From: Aphelocoma coerulescens
Taxonomy: Eukaryota > Chordata > Aves > Passeriformes > Corvidae
Length of the DNA: 64,000 bases
Assembly: GCF_041296385.1 (NCBI RefSeq)
Contig: NC_091013.1
Location: 7,454,001-7,518,000, forward strand
Direction: 5' to 3'
The notes under the pieces are model-generated. The model was not told the origin of the DNA and made no database searches. It saw only the letters and a list, made by a program, of their open reading frames with translations. The first letter of the stretch is position 1. The number at the start of each line of letters is the position of its first letter. Position numbers and translations under genes: made by a program. Of the stretch, positions 13,571-25,000 are shown one piece after another.

Positions 13571-15199
13571 AAATAAACTCATTGGAGAGGAAGAACTGAA
13601 GACAGTTTTTTTAATTGCTCCCCCAGACACATCCTACCTTCTCCTCAGCAAAATGAGAAGCCACATCAGCAATCTCCATGTACTCACTAGCAGGAAATGG
13701 TGCCATTGCTGATGACTGGTTTTCTGCTTTTTTTTATTAGCTCCCACACAAACATAATCCCTTTTTTCTTTTTTCTTTTTTGAGCAAAACATGAGATACC
13801 AACAGCTTTACCAACAGACACCTCTATTACAGCACTCCTGGGATCGGGGGGTTTCCTCCACATTCCTGCTGAGTGTCCAGAGGGAGACTCCCAGCAGCTG
13901 GGCTGCCCCTGTGGCTTCCAGCAGTGATTGCCCACTACAGCTGTATTCCCATGGGCATTTTTAATAAAAGAGACTTCTGAGGTGGTATGCCAGGAAGCCT
14001 CAGCTTCAGCAGGCATCAAGCTTTTATTTTTGCAGTCCTTAAGGCTTTAATGTACAGGACAGTTTGAGCTGCAACATGCAAGGGACTGTATTTAGGAGTT
14101 TGCACTGTCTGTGTAAAGCAGACTTGCAAAACCAGTTGTTGGGCAAGTCCCTACTGAAGGGCATCAATCCAGGAGCTGCCTAGCCTGGGTCTGTTCAAAC
14201 CATCCAGGTTATTACATGTGGAAGAGGTATTTAGATACCTGGAGAGACCACCACAAAAGGATGAGCTGTGGCCTCTTCATCAAAATTCAGGTCCCATCAT
14301 GCCTGGGCACACTATTGTGACTGGAGAATTAGCAAAACAGCATCGCTTCAAGGATAAATGATAGTGAAGGACTCTGGGAGGTGGAAAGGATTTTAGATAG
14401 GTTGTCATTTTGTTTGTCTGCTCTTTCCCTTTTTCCCATGTCTTTATCTAACAGCCACAGCTAAAGGAAAGTCCCCTTCAGTCCCCCTGACAACAGCTGG
14501 AGTCTAAGGACAAGAAGGGGAACAATATGCTGGTCTCAGATTGCTCTTTCTTTGTGCAGCCTGCCCAGGGGCTGCCTCATTTTCTCCCCTCTGCACCAGT
14601 CCACCCTCTGCGGGCCAACAGGGGCATATGTTGTTTTTGTTAGGCAGTTACATAAACTGAGGGCCAGACAGATTAAGGATTTGCCTGTTCCCAAATGTCT
14701 GACCGCAGGTGGTTGTCTGGAAAATGAGAGATGCAAGTGTTGCTGCTGGTAGGGAGCCCTTTATGGGTTCAGGGTGACATCCAGAGGGGTATTTGTGCAC
14801 AGGCTGTCCTATAGGTGAGGCTGTCCTGAGCAAGCTCCATGTTTAGCTCCAGCTGCCCCAAGCTCGGTCACATCCCTGGCCTTCAGAGCAGACCTCCACC
14901 CACTGCTGTGCATACAGTGGGCACTGTAGGAATGATCCTGCTGATAACCAAATCCCCTCCTTCCCCTCCCTGCTTCTTCTCTAATCACACAACAAAGGAA
15001 ATGTCTGCACCCAAGCCATATCCAGCCTGTTTTCCTTATACACAATTGCTAAATCTGGGTCTTCTGCTCGTGGCATTTCATAGCAGACTTCTAAGATCTC
15101 TGTTCACCAGTGTATTTTTTCACTGTGCAAGACATGGAAAGCAAGTGTGTGAGGACCATCCAAGGACAAAATACCCCCCAGCAACAGGAGTTCAGAGAA

Positions 15200-15640
15200 G
15201 CCCCTCAGCAATGCAACCTTTGTGCAATACCTCTTCTTTCTCCTGGAAAGGAAGTTGGAAAAAATCCTCCACCTGAACTCTACCAAACCCTCGTGAGAGC
15301 TGTTGCTCAGGGCAGAAGAGATCAGCTCTCCCCTGTTGGCCAGATCTCCTCTGATCAACATAGCCTGAAACATTCCCATCTTTCCCACCTTACTTCTTCC
15401 CCTTCCCTAAAAAAGGTTGCATTGCCCCTCAGCAATGCAACCTTTGTGCAATACCTCTTCTTTCTCCTGGAAAGGAAGTTGGAAAAAATCCTCCACCTGA
15501 ACTCTACCAAACCCTCGTGAGAGCTGTTGCTCAGGGCAGAAGAGATCAGCTCTCCCCTGTTGGCCAGATCTCCTCTGATCAACATAGCCTGAAACATTCC
15601 CATCTTTCCCACCTTACTTCTTCCCCTTCCCTAAAAAAGG
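15200..15640. repeat. Perfect 217-bp tandem duplication
   Basis: Positions 15200-15416 and 15424-15640 are identical on base-by-base reading (period 224). A 7-base spacer, TTGCATT at 15417-15423, separates them. The spacer and copy ends form a 12-bp inverted repeat (15414-15425 against 15432-15443) around a 6-base loop. The perfect identity implies a recent event, an allele, or an assembly artefact. It lies in the proposed NYX intron. Confidence 0.97.
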
Positions 15641-15990
15641 ATGCTCACAGACAGGGCAGCAGCTGAAAGATTTCTGCTACCCATTGACACAGAGGGTGCT
15701 CAAATGAGACATGTTTGAGAAAAAGGGTGAAATACAGCAAAAATAATTGTGACATTAAGGAATAAAAAACAATTTCCTCCCACAGATGATATGTTTTGCT
15801 CTTTTAAATACTACAGTAACTCAGTATTTGGAAGAAAGAGTGAGAGACCAAAGGAAAATAAAAAAGAAAGGTTGCAGAGTCTTAAGAAGGGTAAAGAGAC
15901 AATGATTGCAATAATTGAGATTTAACCACCACCTTTCCAAATGACCTGTCTAATCCACTACTTGATAGTGCAGAATAAGTGTATACTCAC

Positions 15991-16012
15991 CATTTAGAAT
16001 GATGGCAAACAT
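15991..16012 (-). CDS. NYX: Nyctalopin first coding exon (signal peptide)
   Basis: A 22-nt coding segment that starts at ATG 16012-16010, reads MFAIILN plus one base, and is followed directly by a consensus donor GTGAGT. Joined to the exon at 12310 it keeps frame and gives [17 protein letters not shown] ahead of VWACVRSC, a typical hydrophobic signal peptide. Human nyctalopin also has a short first coding exon ending one base into a codon, and the hydrophobic run aligns with its MLVLLLHAVVLGLP segment. The minus-strand upstream context (GGTT before ATG) has G at -3. A non-coding first exon, known in mammals, was not located. The call rests on phase, donor and signal-peptide match, not on transcripts. 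Confidence 0.78.
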
Positions 16013-19000
16013 AACCTTGATTATTCTCTAGTGGCATTTCAGGTCTCGCAAGCAAACTTGAGGGATCTAAAAGCACACAGGAAGAACAGGGACAGGTTTC
16101 ATCCTCTCTCATTTCCCTGCATCATTTTTCCACAAAAAGATCTACATTTAGAAAGGAAAATGAAGGAAAACGCTCTTCTCTCACACGCTTTCAAACTGAA
16201 GACATCCCCAGCACCCTCCTGGTGAGAATCTTTCTTCCATCACTGACCTTCTCAGGGAATCCTGCTGCTTTGTGCCACTGCTTTTCAGGAGCTCATCCTC
16301 ATCCTTCCCATGAGCTGTGCCCAGGGCAGGTTCCTGTCATCTGAGGTGGGAAAGGATCACCAACAGTAAGAGAATGGCTCTATCCCCAGCAAATAGATGC
16401 TGGTACAGAGGAGTGTAACCAGCCTAGCATCAAATAGTGGAAACCAAAATTCCCAACAGAAATCATCCGGATGTGTTGCTCACCTGGCCAGGCAGTGGCT
16501 GTGTCCTCCCTCCTGCTCGTGAGGCTGCCCTTAGCCATCCGAGTCAGTCTCTGAAAAGTTGGCATTTTTTTCTCACAAGCTATCATTTAATGGCAGGAAA
16601 ATCCTCTGTATCAGAGGGGGATTAGTGGAGATGGAAGAATGTGTCTGTCCTCTAAAGCTCCCAAAGCAGAACAGGGATTGCAGACGAACCAAACGGATGC
16701 TTTCTCCCCTCTGCCAACCTGCTCTCCCCCCACCATTAAAAAAAAAATACAGTCCAGAATTGGACTGCTGCCACTCAAACAGCATTGCTGAAAGTCATTA
16801 CTCCACTCCCCATTATGTAATGGCAGAAGAGGTAGGAGAGTGCTGCCTAAATGGAATTAAATTTGGGGGCGATCACAGGCTTATGGCTTGCCTGCACTGA
16901 GCTCTCCAAACAGATACAGCTTGAGACTCTCATCCCCTATGCACATCTTCCCAGCCCCAGTGTGGCTCACGCACTACTAACAGGATGCCAGCGTGCTTTG
17001 CTTCACTAGGAATTGCTCCTGAAGGACAAGGAGGCACCAACAGCACTGGGAAACGTGTCAGCAAACACAGGGAGCTTGCACAGTGTATATGGCCTTGATG
17101 CTAATAAATTCTGGCCTGTCTATGAGTGTGTTTTACTTGTGATGCAGCAGCTGGTGCATGGAAATCATAAGTACAGCGTCTGTATGTGGTGATGTTTTAG
17201 CATTCAGGATGTGAATTGGGATTTAAAGCCTTTTCTGACAAAATGATGATGGTTTCTTTGGAGAGTGGGGGCTGAATAAGTGAGTTATCTCAGCCTCCCA
17301 TGCCTTAGGTAATTGCATTCACCACGTTAGAGGGAAAAATAGCTCCACTCTTTATTTCCAAGTGAATTATTCTGCTATTTTTTTTTTCCCCGGGAAATGG
17401 AATACCTGATGAATTTATGCTTGATACAGCAAGAAAGATTCAGCTGGGAACCAGCCTGCTGCTGCACAACTCTTCCTGCAAGTTAAAGCACCCAGCTACA
17501 TCAGGTTTATTTTGGTTTGGCTTTCCCTCAGTCTTAAGGCATCTAGCTGGCACCTCAGGAAATTTGTCTGTCCCAAGTGTGTAAGCAGGCTGAGCTGGGG
17601 GCAGGCTGGAGGGCAGGGGGTGACCCATATTGCACAGATTTTAGCTGAAGGATGCCTTTCCCCACCACACTGCTGTAAACCCTCCAGCTCTGTACTTCGG
17701 TGCTTTGCACTGCGCTGTTTTGCAGAGGAGGAAGGAGAGTTGCAAAGCCACAGACGGGCATGTTGCAGACTCCACCACAGAGCTGAAACTGCTGGAGACC
17801 TTGTGGTGACAGAACCAGCACCAGCTGGGTCCTCGACAGTGCTGGGGAAGCTGATATTTCCCCTGGAAGCCCTGGTTCCCATGGGAATACAAGGAAGCCA
17901 CAACCTACCTGATCACAGAAAGCAGATCACTGGCCTTTCAGCCCTGAAGAAGCTGAGAGGGGAGGAGGTGAAGTGCTATTCCCACTTCTTTCTTCCCCAA
18001 TATTTGCAAGACCCTTATCAGGGGTACCAGGACTCCTGTCTCTGCCCAGGTGCACACATGCTGTCGGCAAGGTGGGAGGCAGTGGGCGAGGAGGGTGTGT
18101 GGGACTTGGGGACAAACTGGTGTGTGACCAGCTGGCAGCTCCCCAGGGATCAGACCTGCAGCTCGGTTTACACGGCAGCACTAAATCTGCTCGCAGGGAA
18201 TGAGGAGGGGCTGATCTGCACCAGGGCACCACATTTCTGTGAGACTTTTGAGCTTCCTGTGCCTCGCTGCTGTTCTTCCATGTGCACATGTGAGGGCTGG
18301 TGGGATGGGACATGAAGGACCACTGAGCCTCGGGAAGTGTTTTTGTGATCAGCAGAACCACCTCCCTCAGAGGGGCAGCTTGCAGGACCGGCAAAACACA
18401 TTCCCAAAGAAGGGCACTGGGAGCCTCTGCTGTGCACAGCGGGTGGCTGGGGGCTGGTGGGTTGGGGAATGGTGGGTTTGGTAAACTGGGAGCTGAGAGC
18501 ACCTCAGCAGCCACTTTTGGGGGCAGGGGGCAGTGGCAGTAGGTGCCTACTGCAGAATCAGCAGCCACGGTGTGGATAGGACAATGCTGCCGAAGCCAGC
18601 TGCGGCAGGAGCTGGAGGAAGGCTGGCAGGGAACACCTCTCAGAGAGCTGCTGCAGCAGGCAGTCTCACCAGAGACCAGCACAGACAGTATTTGTTCCTG
18701 CAGGAGCTTCTGACAGCAGCTGTGCCAGCAGCATCCACCTCACACACACAGCTCAGTGACTGCAGCCAGCCCAGCCCCACTCTGGATTTTCTGCTATGGC
18801 TGGAGGTAAAACAGGGGGAAGAGGCCTTGTCCAGCCCCATCATGAGCCCTCCCACCCACAGCTCCACCAGCCACACTGTGCTGGCACACCCGGAGCTCCT
18901 GCCTGACCAGCAGCAGCAGCAGCTCCACAGCTCACAGCACTGTATTTCTCTGCACCATCCATGGGAAGGAGCCTTGCTCCAGCCCAGCACAGAGAAGATA

Positions 19001-22000
19001 TGGACATCTCAGCATATGCTGGGGGGAGGCTGGGGAGCTGGGAGTGGGAGGCAACTGAGGTCCCAATTTCTAGGAAAGCCGGGGAGCATCACTCTGTGAG
19101 TGGCTTTAGCAGAGCACTGCAAGTGCGCCAAGCAGAGCACCCAGTGCCTTCATGAACCTCTGGCAACTCCTGATTCATTTCCTGATAACCCTTGGCCCTG
19201 AAAGGGCATGACCATGTGAGAAGGAGGCCTGAAAAGGAGAAGTTTCTAGCTGTCTTAGGTAAGAAAACTTAAATACCAGAGTGTACATAAAGGAGACCAG
19301 AATTTATTCTCTAAAGAAACAAACTTGGGCTCTAAACCATACCTCAGCATTATTTGGAGCATGACTCACAGTGGTTAATGCTGAGGGCTGAGCACACTAG
19401 AGATGCTCGGTGTTGGGAAGCTGCTGTGGCTGTCAGGCTGGAAGTAGACTCAGAAGCTACAGAACATACTACTGCAGCTCTGTGCTGCTAAATGTTTTGC
19501 CACCAAGAGCTTCTCCTCATGATCCATGCTTTTTTTAATCTCTGGGAACTCGAGAAGTCAGAGGTCAACACAAGACCAGAAAGCAGCAGAGTTTTCAGCT
19601 GCCACTGAAAAAAAAAAAAGAATAGATGTTTATGTCTGATCTTCCACCAAAAGAATTTGGAGCATTGAGTCCTGATTGAAAGAACGCACTCTGCTCCAGA
19701 GGTGTGTGCTGTGGGGACATAAACCTTGGCACAGTTTCGCCAGCTGGCAGTGAGGACAAGTCTGCCTTGCTGGGCAATCCTGTGCAGACTCAGTGCAAAG
19801 GTTGCTTCTAAAAGCCCATTTCTTCATGGCCAGGGGCATTTCATGTGATAGTGACTTAAGGATGTGTAGGTAGCTCCTATCTCTAATATACATGCATATG
19901 ATTTAAAATTATCGCTGGGGACTGCTTCTTGCAGATTAAAATATTCCTGTTATTTTCCAAGTTTGTCCAAGAAAAGCTGGTGGGACTCATTTCACCCAAC
20001 TGAAGGTAAGAGGTCTCATCTCACCCACTTTAGCCCCTTGCCTGTGGGCACCACCGTGGCCCTCAGCAGGGCTCAATTTCTCTGACAGAGGATGGCAAAA
20101 CAGCCAAGGACGTGCAGCTTTGATGACACCAGTGCTGGATTAGCTGGAACACAAACATTGCACATCCAAATGCTTCCAGCCAAGTGCTGCCTTCCTCAGA
20201 GCAGTGAAGGGGCAGAGCTGCTGGCCTGACTCTGGTGGCTGAACATCTTCACTCCCCTGTTTTTTATCTCTGTCAGCTGCTTGCACTCATGGGACCAGTG
20301 CTGGGGGTGAGGTCCCTGTGCCAGAGAGCTCCTCTGCCTTCCCCAGGCTTTGGTTTCCTGAGCTCCTGTAACAGCAGTCACAGCTCAGTGCATACTTCCC
20401 CTCTTCTCACAGCCACAGCTGTGTCACACATCTGAGCCTTTCCTGTGCACATAATCACCAGGGTGACCTTTGAAGGAGCTGCCTCAGCATTTCTCAGCAG
20501 AGCTCCTGTTGCCAGTGTGGGCCGTGTGACAATGTTGCACACAGGATGGTCAGACACAGCCCCAGCTGGCGTGAGTTTGGGGCAGGGAGGGTTTGTCCTG
20601 TGGTAGGATTACAGCACTGTGAGCAGACAGGATGGACCAGTGTGGCCATGCTGGGGTTTGCAGCTGCAGCACAGCTTGTGCCGCCACCAGAAATAGCACT
20701 TGGTACACGCGTGATGTGGCTGCTCACAGGAGACACAGAAGCAGCTGAGGAGCCAACCAGGACTTCAAGAGCAAGGAGTTAAAGAGCTTTCCCTTGCTCA
20801 GAAGAGAGGACAGCTTTCCTTCTGCAGGCAGGGGTTTCATTTTTGTGTAGACTGAGGCCACCAAATTTTCTCAGGCATTAAGTTCCAGAGCTCCCTCACA
20901 GCTGGCCCAGCCCCCTCTGGCTTCTGAGCTATGTCCTTGTGAGTGCCTTCTCCTGGTCCCACCCCTGGAAAAGACCAACACCACTTCAAGACACCCCTTG
21001 GACAAAAGAGTTGCTGTGGTGCTCCCCACAATGTCCTCCCTGTGTAGCCTCAGCAAGGAGGGCCTCAAGCTCACACCAGCCCTATTCACCCTCCACCTGA
21101 GCCATGTCCCTGCTGCACACATGAGGGCTGCCATCACAGAGTGGTCTGTCTGGGGACAGGTTCCTGATGGACCCCTGACTGTGGACTGAGAGCATGTCAC
21201 GATGCCCAAACCCAGGCCAAGGGCACAGCAGCTGGCAGCTGCCTCACAGCAAGCTGCCTGCAGGAGTAATCCTGCAGGAGGATTCTTCACCACCGGGTCT
21301 GTGAATGAGACAAGGCAGCCAGGAGCAGCACTTGGCATGAAACAGCCACCAAAAAGCCACTTACCCACGTGGAAAGTAATGAATTACAGCCAATAAAACA
21401 GCAGGAAGAGGAGAGGGTCAAGCTGGGCACCATATCTCAGCCCCAGCCCAGGTGCTGCCTGCCGGCCAAGCCGTGCTGCAGGAGCAGGCCCAGGAGCCTG
21501 CAGCTGCAGCAGGAGCATCTTCTGAAAGGGAACAGCACACTCTAGGGTAGGCAGCCTGAAGCAGATGCAGTGCACAGCAAACCACGAGCAAGTGCATTCA
21601 TCTGTCAGCCCAAACTTCTGCCAGCAGCCCAGTGAGACACCACACAGACCCCACACAGAGAGGACAAGGAGCCCTGAGGATGGAGTGTAGCTCCATCAAG
21701 GTCAAATCCTCCCACTGCCTGGCAAGCGCGGGACAGAGATCCTCTCCAAATCTGTCCAGACCACTGGATTTTACATCGGCTCACAAGGTCTCTCCCAGCC
21801 CATCCTGTACATGTGGTTTCATGTCTCTCTCACACCAATCAAACAGATACATTTCCAGCAAGAAAGGAGCAGTGTGGGTTGCTCTGCAGTGAGGGCCTGG
21901 GCGTTTGCCATGGAAGCAAGTTCCTGCTTCCCACTGCAGTACATGTGTTTGGATGCAGTGCTGAAAAGCAACATCATTTAGGCTACTGGGTAACTCTCCA

Positions 22001-25000
22001 CAATACCCAGAGCAGTCCTGGGGAAGGGAAGGGAAGGGAAGGGAAACTGGGCTCAGATCTGCATGAATTAAAACTGAAGAGTGACTTGAATCCATGTTTC
22101 CCACATCCACTCTGTGACTCTTGGCCTTGACTAAAACTGGCCAGCCATGCTCAGGGTTCTCTGTTCAGGGAAAAACTGCTGCTGGTGAAGCCTGAACAGG
22201 GCTATATCAGCTTCCTCTGCAGGACGTGAGGGGAGCCCTGCCCTCCCTCCTGCCTTTGAGCAGCCCTCATATGCAGCAGGGCATCGCCTGTGTCCGGCGT
22301 GCGTCCGAGGAGCAGCCGCTGCTCCCACGTCACACAGCAGATGGGGAAAGTCAAGGCTGGCAGCACCTGGACCAGCCAGCTTGCCCTCCCTGCTGAAGGT
22401 GGCACCCCAAGGTGCCAGTGGCATGGGCATGCACAGCCAGGGAGCTCTGGAAGGGTGTGGGTTCATGCCACATTTTCCCGGAGCTGGGGAGCTGCTCTGC
22501 TCTGCTCCGGTCCATCTGTGGGGGCATTTCTATCCTGTGTAATTGTGGCAGGATGATTCTCCCCCAACCCCCCTCATGCTTTGACCTGGAATGTGGTAAA
22601 GGAACTCAGTGGGCAATGTCCTATTTGCAAATCTACCAGGGTGGCTTGAGAGGGGAGCTCTGTGTTGTTTTGGTGTTGAATTATGCTAAAAATCAGTCTG
22701 GCACACCAACCCTGAATCAACATCCTGACAGTGAGGTAAAGCTTTGGCAGATAAGCTGCTAAACTGGCCTGGAGGCATATGAGTGACAGTCAATCCCTTT
22801 ACACTCTAAAAATCCAGTCTGCTTTCCATACAGTAGGTTCTTCTGAGATACCCCTTCCTGGAATGTGTGTGGAGATTCTCCCTTGAGTGGGGATGCCCCT
22901 TAAGGTTGCTCCTCAAGATTAAGAGAAAGAGACCTGCCCACTCTGACTGTTGGTATGGTGAGTTATATCATCCTCTACTTAATAACTGTTTCTTTTTGCA
23001 AGCTTTAATATAGTTGCTTTAATTTAGTGCACTATGCACTACTAATAGTTTCAGCTTTTATACTGTGTAGTAAATAATTCTGGTTAAGATCTTTTGTCTA
23101 ATCATGTGTCATAATAGGTAATTTCTTTTATATAAATACATCTGATTTGCCATCTTTAAATCCTGCAGGTCAAAGTTACTTGAACTGTTGACAGTCTGAG
23201 GTTAAGAATGGATGCAGCCACCCCCAGGTTTCTCTCTGAGAAGTTTAAAAAGCAAGGGGGTCCTCTCTGCACCTCGTGACTCAACGGCAGGGTTTCTCTA
23301 GCAAATTTTGTCTGAAGCCCGTGCTCCCACCCAGGACAGTAACAGGGAGCTGCTTGTGTCCTGCTGAAGTCCTCATGCCATGCTTTCCACAGGCTGCTGC
23401 CCAAGGCAGTGACTCCCTGCAACTCCTTGTGATGTAATGGGAAGTCTGCAGAGTGCACACAGGAAGGCAAGGATGTGGCAGTGAGTTGTGCTTGATTCCC
23501 CCTTAGTGCTCATGAGTCCATTCATCCTGATGAAGCTGCTCCACAGCCACGTACAGGCAATGCACAATGAACTTACACACAGCTGTGCAAACACCTTTTG
23601 AAGCAGCCTTTCTGCACTAAAGGCATAACAGGCCATGTGTTATCCAAGCCAACAGCCCTCCCAACACTCACCAGACACTTTATTTACCTCCTGGTAATTC
23701 ATCTCTCCCGCCTCCAGGACAGAATCAGTGCCACCTCCCCACTGCATAGAGTCAATATATGGGGTAGGTTCATCACTTACCTGTCTCTGCTTAACTGAGG
23801 CATTTATGTCAGGATCCTGCTCTGTAGCCAGGTCAGATATTTGGGAGAATGAACCAGAAGCCCTGGGACTCTTGGGTGAAGGGACCTGGGGGGCTATAGC
23901 TGGGCTGCAATATGATGTTTTCTCCATCTGTCATGGCACTTTCCCCAGCCTAACACTTTTTTCTGCAAAGAAACAAGGAGCACTGCAACATGCCAAGCAA
24001 ATAATTACCTGGTATAGATCTAAAATAGAATTCTGTTGTCTGCCAAAGATACTGGCAGGCAGGAGAGGAGGAAAGTATCAGATCAGGAATAAACTTCAAT
24101 ACCACAATAACCAGCGCATTAAACTGGAGTTTAGAGCAGCACACACTCACAGATGATCTGGAAGATTTGTTAAATGAACTTATAATGCCTTACTGAGTAT
24201 GCAATGGCCATGCATTCTGTGAATATATCAAGCCCAGATGTGAAACACATCATTGCTCCAGGGCACACCAGAGGGGGATGGAGCAGTCGCTGGCGTCAGG
24301 AGCTGCCCTGGGGTCAGGAGCTGTGGCCATCGGGAGCCATCTGCCACCTCCACAAAGTCCATCTGCAAGGGGTTTACATCCTCCAGCTCAGTAGTGCAGC
24401 TACTCAAACATACCACACCTGATGAATGCAGAGTTCTTGCACGGGTCTAAGATGATTAAAGCTAGCAGAGCTTGGGGGTGGGAGGGGAACAGCCACTGCA
24501 GGAGATAAGCACACATTTACACCCACATATTCTGCTTCCCACTTGTTCCCTGCCTGTGCTTTTATGGGCTGCTGACACCTCCTCCATACCAACCCTGGGC
24601 ATCGCCAAAAAAAGCCCCCACAGCCATGACATGGCAAAGACAGCAGATCCCCCACACTGGGGTGTATTTATGGATCGCAGAAGTACAGCACTTCTGCTCA
24701 GGAAAAAGGCTCTGTTTCCTGCCAGCTGCAGAAGACCTCATTAGCTGAGGGAGAAGGAGTTCAGCACCTTTTTCTGAGACATCGAATTGATGGTGGCAGA
24801 GGATGCAGCTCCTCTGCAGCAGGGCAAGTACTCCACTCTTGGATAGGATCGGTGCTGTGTCCCAAACCTAGCTACTGGCAATGGAAGAGAAAGCTCCACT
24901 CCTGCGAGCTTGATAGCAGCAGCACTGCAGCCTGCTCATCCCTTAACCATTTCTGGGTTGCACCCAGGGATGCAGGTTGTGTTGGGTTGCAGGCAGGTGG

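Larger units (their letters stand above)
12311..15990 (-). other. NYX: NYX intron before the main coding exon
   Basis: The proposed intron has GTGAGT at 15990-15985 and CAG at 12313-12311. It contains a CR1 fragment, a perfect 217-bp tandem duplication and short A/T runs. A second good-looking minus-strand donor (CAG followed by GTGAGC, 12571-12566) follows an ATG-containing stretch, but the peptide it would encode is not signal-like and its phase does not fit the main exon. Confidence 0.65.

Noticed and set aside
17512..18682. Overlapping open frames of 267 codons (plus) and 251 codons (minus)
   Set aside because: They overlap on opposite strands in a GC-richer patch and have biased composition, no domain and no splice logic. 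Neither is in the expected gene order.
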